Shown piece after piece: positions 32,640-43,600 of a DNA stretch of 64,000 nt (the first letter of the stretch is position 1; each line of letters opens with the position of its first letter). Location: contig OZ316898.1 in NCBI GenBank assembly GCA_973895155.1, positions 20,584,001 to 20,648,000 on the forward strand, given 5' to 3'. The notes under the pieces were generated by a model that did not search any database, was not told the DNA's origin, and was given only the letters and a program-made list of their open reading frames with translations. The position numbers and the translations under genes were made by a program. Source of the stretch: Marsupella aquatica. Lineage: Eukaryota; Marchantiophyta.

Positions 32640-34478
32640 ATGGGAGTGAACTTGGATCCAGCCACGCACATGGTGACGAACATGAAAAAAGATCGAAGGG
32701 CCTGCCGTGTAGCCACAGTACTCGTGTTCTTTGTGGTGATCGTTTGCTTCTCCTTCGACCTTACTAGTGTCAATTTCCAACGACTACGCTCCAGTGACTT
32801 CGGTGAGCTTAACTCAACGACTCCGCATGGACAGGATGAATCGTCAAAAGGAGTGCGAAATGGCGTGCGGCCTGACTTCTCATTAAAGCAGCCCAAAGTC
32901 CCGCCCAAAGTTGAAGAGCTTTTGGACAAACTGAGAGAAAAGTCTCGACTTGCTGCTGACGGAAATGACTACAGTCTCAAAGCTGCCGAGAGAAAGGCTT
33001 GGCACGAGCAAAATTCTTGCCAGAGCCGCTCAGAGCTGCCTGCAATCTATGCTACGAGGAAACACGTCAGAGATATCTCGAGCAACCCAATGTGGGACCA
33101 GGTCTTTGATGAGTACACCAACCTCCACCGCATATGCATGAAGAGAGTGGGGAATGTATCAGAGCACTTCCGCAACAAATCTCAAGTCACCGTGCCTGGC
33201 TGCAAGTTTGTACTCGCAGAAGGGGAGTTTGGATTGGGGAACAAGTTTATGGTCACAGTTTCAGCAATTCTCTACGCCGTCGTCACGCAAAGAGTGCTTC
33301 TGGTGCCCTCGTCGATGACCTTTCAGGCAATCCTTTGTGAGCCATTCGTGGGTTCGTCCTGGCTTCTTGATGTTGGCACCTTTCCTATGCCTCAGGGTGA
33401 AAACAGCACATGGGAAAAGAGCCCCGTCTTCGAGCAGAACTTGGATCATAGGTTGAAAGCGCTCACAGAAACTGAGGGTCAGGGAACGGGGAATTACTCG
33501 GATGAACTTCAGGTGGACGGAACGTTGCCTCCCGTGGTGGATGCCGTCGTAATAGCTGCAGACTTCCCATGGCTGCCTGAAAAGTGGTTCTACTGCAGCA
33601 CGGAGCAGAAATTTCTTGCGGAAGTTCCTTGGATTTACTTTTCCGGGTGCATATACACCGTACCTGAGCTGTTCGGCAGTGCTCCATTCGGCTCCACCCT
33701 GCAGGCCTTGTTTCCAGACAGAATCGTGAGCACCCGGCTCCTGAGATCCGCGTTCCTCCCAAGCGACAGCGTGTGGAGTCGGTTCAAGCACCTCAACCAC
33801 TTGTACTTCCAGGATGTCAATCTCCGAGTTGGAATTCAGGTCCGGTTCTTCGCCGACCGCCATAAAACCATGAGTGGGGTGATGAATGACCGTATTCTAG
33901 ATTGCGCCTTAACAAACGGCATCCTCCCCAACATCAATGAAACTGGAGCTGAACGCCCCAGCAGCCCTAAGTTCCTATCACCTCCAATTACCAGAGTCTT
34001 CATCGCCTCGTTGCACTCGGAATTGCAAAGCCACTTGAGCGAGTTCTACCTCCGGAGTCCTACTCTGAATGGGGAGGCCGTGGGACTGGTCCAAATCACC
34101 ACCCGTCGACAGCAGGCGAGCGGGACAGAAGAAGATCGAGAGGCGTTGGTGGAGATGCTTCTCCTCAGTGTCTCGGACAGATTGCTGGTAACTCCGACCT
34201 CCACTTTCGGAGGGATGGGGCAAGCTTATGGAGGTCTCACTCCCTGGTTCATCCGAGTCACCAGCGACGATGGGCCCTCCTGTGAGCGAGGGCAAACGAT
34301 TGATCCTTGCGAGCAGACAGCTGCCCTCGGGTACGAGTGTCCCAAGGATCCTCCCAGCCCTCCTCAATGGCACGGTGTCGTGGGGGATTGTCTGAAGATC
34401 GATCTGGGTGAACGGATCTCCTGCGGAATTCAAATACTGGATCATCATCTTGAGAGCGTAGAAGCCCAAGAACTGTAG
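32640..34478 (+). CDS. FUT1-like: Xyloglucan-type fucosyltransferase (GT37), single exon
   Basis: A 612-codon intronless frame encodes a Golgi type II membrane protein. It has a short basic cytosolic tail, one hydrophobic anchor at residues 23-41, a charged stem, and a lumenal catalytic domain from about residue 185. GT37 landmarks are G-L-G-N-K-F-M (198-204), R-V-L-L-V (218-222), C-E-P-F (233-236), S-S-W-L-L (239-243), G-I-Q-V-R (398-402) and a C-terminal S-T-F-G-G...G-G-L-T-P-W block. Plant GT37 enzymes transfer L-fucose from GDP-fucose to galactose on xyloglucan or related wall glycans. Several N-x-S/T sequons (N58, N173, N255, N285) suit a lumenal protein. Length is slightly above the usual 530-590 residues because of the stem. 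M11 and M15 are alternative starts; M1 fits the upstream TATA. Exact acceptor glycan is unknown because the family is multigene. Confidence 0.92.
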   Translation: MGVNLDPATHMVTNMKKDRRACRVATVLVFFVVIVCFSFDLTSVNFQRLRSSDFGELNSTTPHGQDESSKGVRNGVRPDFSLKQPKVPPKVEELLDKLREKSRLAADGNDYSLKAAERKAWHEQNSCQSRSELPAIYATRKHVRDISSNPMWDQVFDEYTNLHRICMKRVGNVSEHFRNKSQVTVPGCKFVLAEGEFGLGNKFMVTVSAILYAVVTQRVLLVPSSMTFQAILCEPFVGSSWLLDVGTFPMPQGENSTWEKSPVFEQNLDHRLKALTETEGQGTGNYSDELQVDGTLPPVVDAVVIAADFPWLPEKWFYCSTEQKFLAEVPWIYFSGCIYTVPELFGSAPFGSTLQALFPDRIVSTRLLRSAFLPSDSVWSRFKHLNHLYFQDVNLRVGIQVRFFADRHKTMSGVMNDRILDCALTNGILPNINETGAERPSSPKFLSPPITRVFIASLHSELQSHLSEFYLRSPTLNGEAVGLVQITTRRQQASGTEEDREALVEMLLLSVSDRLLVTPTSTFGGMGQAYGGLTPWFIRVTSDDGPSCERGQTIDPCEQTAALGYECPKDPPSPPQWHGVVGDCLKIDLGERISCGIQILDHHLESVEAQEL

Positions 34479-34749
34479 CACTTACTGAACATGATCAGAC
34501 ATAATTGTCCTTGTTGTTGTCGTGAGAAGCGAACGGATCAAGCTTTTGTTCCAATTCTGGCTTATTATATTTCTTTGCTCGATTTTTGGTGCTTTTTACG
34601 AGTATCGACGTAAGGTGGATTGCTTGAAGAGTTGCTGCGACGCGCAATCGCAAGAATTCTAGTGGATTCATGAATTCATGAACTTCCGAAGTGATCGGTT
34701 CGCAACACACTGTTCGCAAAAAAAATTAAAAGAACATGTTGTGATTAGC
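34479..34749. other. 3' flank of the fucosyltransferase gene
   Basis: AT-rich sequence with no coding potential supported and no obvious AATAAA. An inverted ATTCATGAATTCATGAA block near 34668 could form a short hairpin. Confidence 0.4.
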
Positions 34750-34779
34750 TCAATGTTTGTGCATTGTCCATAAGATCTG

Positions 34780-35410
34780 GAAGGGAGAAAAAGATATTAA
34801 AGATAATAAAAATATTTTGAGGTGAGAAAAGATATCAAGGGAAAAAAAAAATGTAAAGAGAGAAAAAACATATCTAGGTGATAAAAAGTGGTAGAGGGGG
34901 GAAAAATATTTTGAGGTGACAAAAAGATGTCCAGATGAAACAAAGATTTTGAGGTGAGAAAAAAATGTTGAAGAAAGAAACATATGTCAAGGATTGATTG
35001 AGGCGAGAAAGATAGGGGAAATGATGTTAAGGCAAAAAAAGATGTTCAAGCCAAAAAAAAGATGTCAAAGGAGGGCCAAGACATTGAGGCAAGAAAAGAT
35101 GTCAAGGCTAGGTGAAGCAAGAAAATTTAGGCTTTGCAAGGTAGACTTAGAGGCAGGTTATGTGTCATTGGAGCCATATAGTTAGGTTATGTGTCATTGC
35201 AGCCATATAGTTGTTGCAGCCATGTCAAGGCAAGACAAAAAGTTGAGGCAAGTTTAGAGTTACAATGAGGCAAAGATGTTGGGATGAGGCAAAGATGTTA
35301 GGGAGGTTTTATTTTATTTTGGGAAAAGATGTTGTTATTGTTGTGAAAGCTACATTGTTGAGGAGAGCAAAGATGTGGGAGAGTAAGAGGGAGTGCAAGA
35401 GAGGTGATGG
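34780..35410 (+). repeat. Purine-rich degenerate repeat tract
   Basis: About 600 bp are strongly purine-biased on the plus strand, built from variants of GAGGTGAGAAAAAGATGTC and GAGGCAAGAAAAGATGT. Short duplications also occur, such as TTAGGTTATGTGTCATTG near 35153 and 35183. The strand asymmetry opens spurious frames; none is called. Confidence 0.75.
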
Positions 35411-35655
35411 CCCCCTAGGGGCTTTGCAGGGTCAAGGTGTGGTCACACAATGTTATTGGGAGGGGAACATTTTAATTCCCTTGCCACTCCATTCCTCCCC
35501 CTTTTCTTACCTCTGGCACCATTAAATAAACAGAAAAGATGGAAAATTAAATAAAGAGAAGGAAAAAAAAGGGACTGTAAAGCAAAATTCAACCATATTT
35601 TATGATAGTCTATCTAAAATAGTCTATCATTGGACTCAGTTGGATGAGCACAACT
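35411..35655. other. Intergenic, nothing recognised
   Basis: No gene or repeat boundary identified. Confidence 0.4.
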
Positions 35656-35659
35656 AATC

Positions 35660-36000
35660 TTTACGGAACCCACTAGAGGTCCCTTCCAAAATTCCTGGCA
35701 CCACAGCGTGCCACGTCAACAACAACCGCAACAAACAAGACTCGTTGGTTTTGTGAATCAAATTATAGTTTTCATTCGTGTTTTTGTCAATTTGGGTGTA
35801 AATTTTGGGACGCCGTGCCATAAAAAGAAAAGTAAAAACATTGGAAATGCAAAGAACAAGACGGTTAAAACTGTCACTATGTAACCGTATAGTTACATTT
35901 CCAATTTTAAAACTTAAATTCAAAGATCTATAAAAAATATCTTTCATATAATAAATAATGACTAATAACTAACTTCATAACTTCCTTGTTAAACCGCAAC
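35660..36000 (+). repeat. Dispersed direct repeat, copy 1
   Basis: About 330 bp beginning GAGGTCCCTTCCAAAATTCCTG are repeated in the same orientation at 36718-37045 with many small changes and indels. Shared blocks include TTTTGTGAATCAAA, GTCAATTTGGGTGTA, CACTATGTAACCG and GACTAATAACTAACTTCAT. No coding potential; probably a decayed non-autonomous element or segmental duplication. Confidence 0.85.
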
Positions 36001-36715
36001 TCCCGATATGTAAGGACCTCTCGTATTGTACGGCCATTAGTGCTGGGAAGAGCACATAGAAACCTATCGGGGAGGAGGAATGGCTGGAATCTTGAAAGTT
36101 CATCAAATTTTATACTCAAAAATATTTACTCATTCTCAAAACAAAAAATACCTAGTCGTAGATCTCATTGAGATCTTTCTTTTGCACCCTAGATCGCCTT
36201 CTAACATGGATGAATAAGATTTCTAGAGGCATTACAAAATGGACGGCAAAGATTGTAAAATCAACAAAATCAACGGCTAGGAAGGCTTGGATTTGTTTAA
36301 TTTTTCATTTGAAAAATATAACCCATTTGAAAAACTGACAGAACCCATCCATAGATCTATTTGAGATCTTTCTTATGAGCCATAGATTGGCCATTATGAT
36401 GGACGGACGAGATTTCCGGAGATAAGAAATGGAGACGGCTCAGATCTACTCTTCCCCCTGATTTTATTAGCCAAGGGGTCCACGAACTAATTTTTTCATA
36501 TGTTAGCTGCTGATATATATTTGTGTTAGTCCTAGCAAGGCCAAGTGGAAGGGGGGGTTGGGGGGCAAGGGGAACCGAGACCTTTGCCAGGCACGTGTGA
36601 TTGTACAACGTACCTAGTAAGAATCTCTAACAAAGTGCTCATAGGCATGGCTCGAAGCATCAGCTTTACAGAAGAGAAGCAACACAACATAGTTTGGAGA
36701 TTGTTTACAGACCAC
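36001..36715. other. Spacer between direct repeats, with its own shorter duplication
   Basis: AGATCTCATTGAGATCTTTCTT (about 36155) and AGATCTATTTGAGATCTTTCTT (about 36354) start two related blocks of roughly 120 bp. No gene supported. Confidence 0.5.
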
Positions 36716-36717
36716 AT

Positions 36718-37045
36718 GAGAGGTCCCCTCCAAAATTCCTGACACCAGAGCGTGCCACATTGATCAACAACAATTGCAACAAACAAAACTCATTAGTTTT
36801 GTGAATCAAACTTACAGTTTTCATTCATGTTTGTGTCAATTTGGGTGTATTTTGGGACGCCATGCCATAAAAAGAAATGTAAAAAAGTAGAAATGCAAAG
36901 ATCAAGACGGGTAAAACTATCACTATGTAACCGTTTTAGTTACGTATCCAATTTTAAAAATTAATTCAAAGATTGAAAAACAAATTCATATAATAAGCAA
37001 TGACTAATAACTAACTTCATAACTTCGTTGATAAAGGGTAATTGG
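36718..37045 (+). repeat. Dispersed direct repeat, copy 2
   Basis: Second copy of the 35660 repeat, same orientation, more diverged. It ends in AACTTCATAACTTCGTTGATAAA versus AACTTCATAACTTCCTTGTTAAA in copy 1. Confidence 0.85.
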
Positions 37046-38426
37046 CACCTTGAGTAAGATTCCGGCCTATTACAAATAAGGCAAACTGCTAGCTATGGTC
37101 CAAACTTGAACTCAATGAACTGATCAAATCCGTGGCAAGTCCATTTGAAATCAGGTCAATGTCTGATCAAATGAATTGTATCAAATGGGCTTGCCACTGT
37201 TGCATATAGCACAAAGGCCTGATTTTGACAACTGCTTGTGATAACCACACTATCGACTTCGGCCTGCAAAGCAAAAAGTGGCGGTTGAAGGAATGCCAAA
37301 CTGCTCAGGCCATCGTTGAATGGGTCCACAACAATTTTGTGAGAAAATGTAATCGAAACAATGCAAAGTGTAAAATCTGTCCTACTTGTCCAACACAACA
37401 TGACTACCAACTTCCCTTCCTAATCAGACTTCTCTATTCTTTACGCTTAAGCTTTGCCCTTCTCCATTTGGTGAATAGTTGCGTCAAGGTCATGAGACTA
37501 TTAACCTCATAATTCTAAACTTGTCAAAGTTAGACTGCAGTGAAATCTCCATAATTTCCAATTATTTGAAAGTACATTGACGAATCTTCTACAAATTAAC
37601 AGGACTCGGCAACTAGAAAGCTTAGGGTTAGTTGTTGAGAAAAGCAGTCTTCTTAATTGATCTTGAGAAAGTAGTTTTCTCAACTCAAATTGAGTGTCCA
37701 TGGCACTTTAGTGATCAAATATAGTGTCATCCAATGCCCAATCAACTAACTAAAAAAAATTGTGCCTTGTGTTTATTAATGTTCTAAAATTAGCTAAAAT
37801 ATCTCATATATCTTAAGTGTCTTAATGCATGCTAGCAGAGCATTATGAACCATATTAGCCTCTCAAAACTCAAGCTAAAAAGCCCTCATTTTAATGTCAT
37901 TATGAAGACTATTGCAAAATCACATTTGGATGAGGTAATTTAAATCCTATATTTTCACTAAAATTTGTAAAACTATCTCAGCATAATAAGGTGTGTTACC
38001 AGATCATTTTGGACCATAATAGACTCACACAGCTTGAGCTAAGCTAATATTACATACATTATTTTTACTCAAACAAGGCCTAAAAAATGTAGCCAGGGGG
38101 TCAGGAACTAATTTATCATTTGTATTGAGGTCAGGCTTTCCATAAGAGCAGAAGCACAACATGGTTTGCAGATTACCTATCCTTTTTGGATTTTGCTCTG
38201 GCCCTGATTTGGTGTTGTGACATCTTGATAATTCAGGTTTGAGAGGACAAGTTCTTAAATCACATCGTGATGCGATCTAAGAAATTATTCGACTGGAGGT
38301 TTCCACATTTTTTAGAAATCTTTACGACCCTTGATTTTCTGACACGCACTATCTGCACTTTGTAGCCTTCGATTATCATTTTCAGTTATTGGTCTGGTAA
38401 TCTCTTGTTGTCCAGTCCATAGGTGT

Positions 38427-38540
38427 GGGAAACGTGTTCTCTCCATAAGGCTGGGTTTATGGAAAGTCTCGATGGGGACCTATGGGAAACGTGTGCTCTC
38501 CATAAGGCTGGGTTTATGGAAAGTCTCCATGGGGCTGAAA
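38427..38540 (+). repeat. 57-bp tandem duplication
   Basis: GGGAAACGTGTTCTC at 38427 and GGGAAACGTGTGCTC at 38484 start two near-identical 57-bp units. Confidence 0.85.
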
Positions 38541-39489
38541 TCTTCAGGGTCTCGAATTGAGTCTCATGGGCGCTCTATTTCGATTCTTTGCACTCACTGT
38601 TCACACGGACGACATAAATCGCGTCAGAAATGATTACAAGGCAAAATGCATATCGTCATGACTTTTCACCTTTAGGCAAATTGGTTCACAAGACGACTTC
38701 AGAATTCCATTCACTTGAGCAAGGGCTTCCATTTGTCATCACTCATACGCATTAACAATGCATAATTCCCCATCCTAAGCGTCAGGGTGAATAAACTCAC
38801 AGTCCACCGGCCAGAGAAGACACTGTGGACCATCATTTCGTAGAAATCGATGAAGCAAAGTGATGGTCAAAACCAAATCCATGAATTGTTGTGCACAATC
38901 TTGATTGAACATGTACACAGGAGCAAACACTACCTTGTATACAAAATTGTGCTGGAAATCTCAATCTACTACGTCAAGCTGAAGTGCCATCCCCTGTGCC
39001 AAATGGGAAACCAAATCTTTCTGGCCAAGCCGAGGGCAGGATGCAAACGTACGCCATGAGGAAATCTAGATGCGTAGCAAAATTTCAATGGACCATTTGG
39101 GAAGGGATTGCTAGACGGACCCGGGTGAAGGAGATGAACGACCGGTGGTAAAGAACCTGGACGCTTTTTACAAAACACTTTGCTATAGAACTAATGGCAA
39201 GACTTCCGTGTCCACGCACAGGGTCTTCGTTGTGGTGGGAAGGATAAACGGGACGAGCACAACTCATCTTTGTCCATAAGAGTGAAAGAAAATCAAACCG
39301 AACGAACTCATTACGCCCAAAAGTTCATGACCTCGTTTACGATCCCCGGACGAAAATAAAACCGAACAAACTCACACTGCTCAAAAGTTCACGACCTCGT
39401 TTACGATCACCAAAAAGAATTGAGTTCTGATATATACACAATCCATACCCAATTGGGGCAAGGGACAGACACTAACAGATGGCAAACAT

Positions 39490-39618
39490 TATTGTGATGG
39501 AATGATGAATGGATGAATGGTTGAAAGCTAACGTAAAATCTTATTGTAAAGGAATGATGAATGGATGAATGCTAACGTAAAATCTTATTGTAAAGGAATG
39601 GTGAATGGATGAATTCTA
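39490..39618 (+). repeat. Short tandem repeat, about three units
   Basis: GGAATGATGAATGGATGAAT followed by GCTAACGTAAAATCTTATTGT recurs with a last, more diverged unit. Confidence 0.8.
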
Positions 39619-40664
39619 GCTTAAAATATAGGCAACCTTTCAAGCTGGAATAATAATTTAAAATAACTGCACAGGGGATGGTGTGCCCCCACACATTGTT
39701 CAGTTCTGGTGACTTGCAACCTTGGGACTGCCTCTAGTTGGTCGTTGATCACTCAGCTCCACTCCTTGAATATCACTGGTCGTGGGAGTCGTTTTGACAC
39801 TGCACCCAATTCACAAAGCTAGTCAGTATCCATGTCGGCAACCTGAAAACGTCATGGAACCGAACAATACATCATCATACATAGGATGCACTGCAAGGGA
39901 CAAACAACTGAGAGAATATGCGTAGAAATGCCAAATTCCATCCAGTGTATGGGAGCGACAGCTAAAGATGTCAACAAGACAATAGCGAGGATTACGGTGG
40001 AAGCAAATGACCCAAAGCGCACGGTTCATCACTAAATCGGCAAAGCATTGCAATACACTACTGATAAAAGTAGTAATCAGAGGTGAGGGTGCCACAACCA
40101 AGAATTCCAACATATTCCACTCCAGTTGATGGAAGCAAACAAGCATCAAAACGATAATCATGGTGAGGAAACAATCAACAGGTGTGGGACTCCAAGCACT
40201 AGCTGCGGATGCTAACATCCACGAGACAGGAGACGATGGAGAAACCTGGTAAACATGGAGGTATAATTCTCCATAATATATCTTTCTTTGCCTTCAGGCT
40301 CAAATTACAGTCGTGAAGTAAAACCCTGGCTACAATGATTTCTCGGGTATATCTTATATACAAGGGCTCCACTGAGAAGAAACTTGGAGCTCGCATACTA
40401 CTGCGCCTGCTAGATTTGGGCGGGTCGATGCCGATGGAGAGCCTTGAATGCCCACCGGGGAGTTTTAAAACTGCCCATAGATGTCCATTACTATGTTTGA
40501 AAAGCAATGCCTTGGGATCACGGCTTGCTATACTTCCAATTACGCATGATATTTAAGAAGCTCAAGTTTCCATACTCCATCCTTTTCAACGCTCAAGCAG
40601 CATGTGTGCACACACTAAACCCAACTGGGCATCAATGCTAAAGCAGATCCACTGTGTAGATCAT

Positions 40665-43600
40665 TTACTTGAAATAGGCTTCAATTTCCTCCAATGTTCG
40701 TCCCCGAGTCTCAGGAACAAGTAGTGCGACAAATAATACCGTAAGGCCACATTCAGCCGAGAACAACCAGAATGATCCTGCACAAGCGCCAAGCAACAAA
40801 ACTGATTAACATGAACTGGGCTGAAGAGCTTCGACGTTACACACCCCAGCATTGCTTTCAATACCCCACCACGCAGAGGAATAAAGTTAAATCTCTCGTA
40901 GTTTAATTACGAACTCCAAGAGCCCAGTTCCAGAAGGGCTTCATTAGGCATCTCCCAGATGGTACACTAGGCCATTGAGAACGCAGGCGCCACGCACCGT
41001 CAATTCGGAACCAGCGAGGCCGCGAAGGGTGGGCTAGAGAACTACCATGCCAAGGCAAGGATAGGATAGGACTACAGTTCTGCCTTCACTGTGACAAGAA
41101 GAACATCATGCAGGATGGGTAAACTTATTCGTACCTGCAGAGCTCCACAGCAAAAGGAAGTTGAAACCCATGGTCACTCCCCAAGAACTAGACCAGTTCA
41201 CCAGTGTCGCTAGACTCCCAGCGATACCCCTCACATTTGCGGGAAATACCTGCATGCGAAATAAGCATTTAGAATCCTGTGCCCGGCCAATCTATGCTCC
41301 TGATGGAAAAGGTCATAAGACGAACATTTGACCTCTAAACACGACTTGCAATACAGCACAGTGAGAGTCAGAGTACATGATGCAAGGAAGAAAGACGGAT
41401 GCGAGAGAAGCTAACGCACCTCTGACATTAGGATCCATGGAATAGCTCCCATCCCAAGCGAAAAAGATATGAGGTACACCTGCCATAGAAAACAAAACTT
41501 TATTGACTGCAGCAATGAAAAATACCAAGAAAAGAAAATCCATGAGTGCTTCTCAGGCAGATCTTGATAGGAGTTAAAACATCTCTAGGTAAGAACCGCG
41601 AAGATTCAAACAGTAGAAGATATCCCAGATATTAAGCAACTCACCAGCAAACTCGTCAGAGACAGCATGCTGATAAAAGTGTCCATGCCAGATGGATAGT
41701 GCAATGCATCCTGCAACCAAGAAAATTACTTGAGATCGGTGATAGGGCACTTCGTCATACCGGTCTTCAAAATGAGTGCCTCAAAAGAGAAAACGCTGGA
41801 TATGAAAGTGGAAACGAAAGAACCATGACTGCCAGCTGTAAACGCAAAAGTGCCTACAAAAAATACCTTCGCATAGAAGGAAAAGCCCACAAGGAACGAA
41901 GTGATGGCCATTCCTCCAGCAGAGATCTGCACAGTGTTACATAAGATTATACATGAGCTAACCTGTACAACATTCACACACGGGAATGACATCTAGATCA
42001 CTGATTGTCTTTTTGAAAAACCAGCGGCAATTTCAGCATTTTAAGTCAGGCTTGCTGATTTTCAGTCCCGCTTCCACGCGATGGACAAATCCCGCCAGAA
42101 TTTTGCCGATGGTACGAGAATGAAGCGATAACGAAAACTAATTTAGTCGCTTCATTCTCACAACCGTTATTTACACAGCTCAGTCAAGGCACGGCACTTT
42201 CCGGGATGGTCACCAGTTTTTTTACCATCAGCAGAAGGCGTCTTCCTGCCTTGTCCATCAAGCCAGCTGCAACGCCTGTCATTATGACCTGTCAAGAGCC
42301 AAGATATTGCGCAATCAGCAAGATCTAATTTCCAAAAACCTAATGCCATCAACATCACAGCAATAAAAAGAGGATCGCAAGGGAAAGGAAAAACACCTAT
42401 TTGAGTATAATAGTATGAAAAATGTCTATGATGATGTTTGGACAAATATATATAATCCACATTATAGAGTAAATAGTTTCTTCCATCGATTGGATTTCTG
42501 CTTTTGCGGACAACCCATCCATGAAATTTCTAAGACCAGTATTTGGCGCCAAGGCTGAAACCGATTGCTTATAGCAGGCCATGCAATAATTTCCGTTTGA
42601 CCTTTAGACAGGAAGACAACGAGTACGCAGCATCATGAACAAGAGCTCTGGACAAACCTGAATTAAACCCAGACCAAATGCACCAATGTTCGGGTTTGTC
42701 AATCCTGCAGAGAAACGAAACACAGTCCATCAATTTCGGCAGAGAAATCACCGGGCACAACCTTCTTACCCTTATTCAAAGACTAAAACTTAACCTCTGC
42801 GTCACGAACAAGACGGAAATCCAAGAAAGCAAATAAATCAGTGGTTCGTTACCTGCAGACTGGAGAATGGCGCTTGAATAGAACATGATAGCATTGATCC
42901 CAGAAAACTGTTGCAGAACTTGAAGACCGACCCCAATCTGGGAACAAATGAAAACCACGTTTCATTTTAGAGGAATCAAATTTGGCAAGTTGGACCAAAT
43001 TGTTAAATTTCACCAGTAATCTAAGATGTCTCAATAGACTTATGTCAAACAGCAGTAATAGCGAAATGTGGATAGAGCACTTGGTATAAAAGGTGGAATA
43101 GTAAAAAGCGGAAGGTGATGGAATTGAATATGACGTACCAAAAGTGGGCGGAAGACTCTTCGTTCACCTAAGTCGGAAAATTTAGGTGCTGGCTGCAACT
43201 TTGCCTCCTCAACAGCAGACTGAAGCATAATAATTGCGGAATTACAAACGGAGGTAAAAGTCAATTTACATGAACAGAACTACTAACGGTTTAAGCACGT
43301 CGATATTACATCATTTTCTAGGTTCGCTGAGTTCTTCGTGGGGTCAAAGATTCATTCGCGTCGAGTGCCATCAGATCTTAAGATTAAATCAAGTGAAAAC
43401 TTCAAAGATCCAGTATTCAGAGAGCCATTCTATGGGACTGCACAATTTTGTTAGAATACATTTATCGAAGCAATCAGGAGGAGATCTTTGCTACCTTAAT
43501 ATCGTACAGCTCGCCAGATATATCATAGTCTTTTCCTCGAAGCGACTGTAGAGCGGATACTAGTTCATCGTCATGCCCACCAACGTTCGCCTGGGTGACA

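Larger units (their letters stand above)
37046..40664. other. Intergenic region downstream of the sugar transporter
   Basis: No gene is supported. Three short tandem duplications are visible: a 57-bp unit at about 38427-38540 (CTCTCCATAAGGCTGGG), a unit of about 66 bp at 39280-39415 (AAAAGTTCAYGACCTCGTTT) and a unit of about 50 bp repeated three times at 39490-39615 (GGAATGATGAATGGATGAA). Confidence 0.55.

Noticed and set aside
33261-34481. Long minus-strand frames opposite the fucosyltransferase
   Set aside because: No conserved domain; the plus strand carries the complete GT37 motif set.
37046-40664. Possible exons of a further gene downstream of the sugar transporter (for example 40218-39823 on minus)
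   Set aside because: No domain and no consistent splice pattern; the transporter already has a complete C-terminus and stop at 40665.
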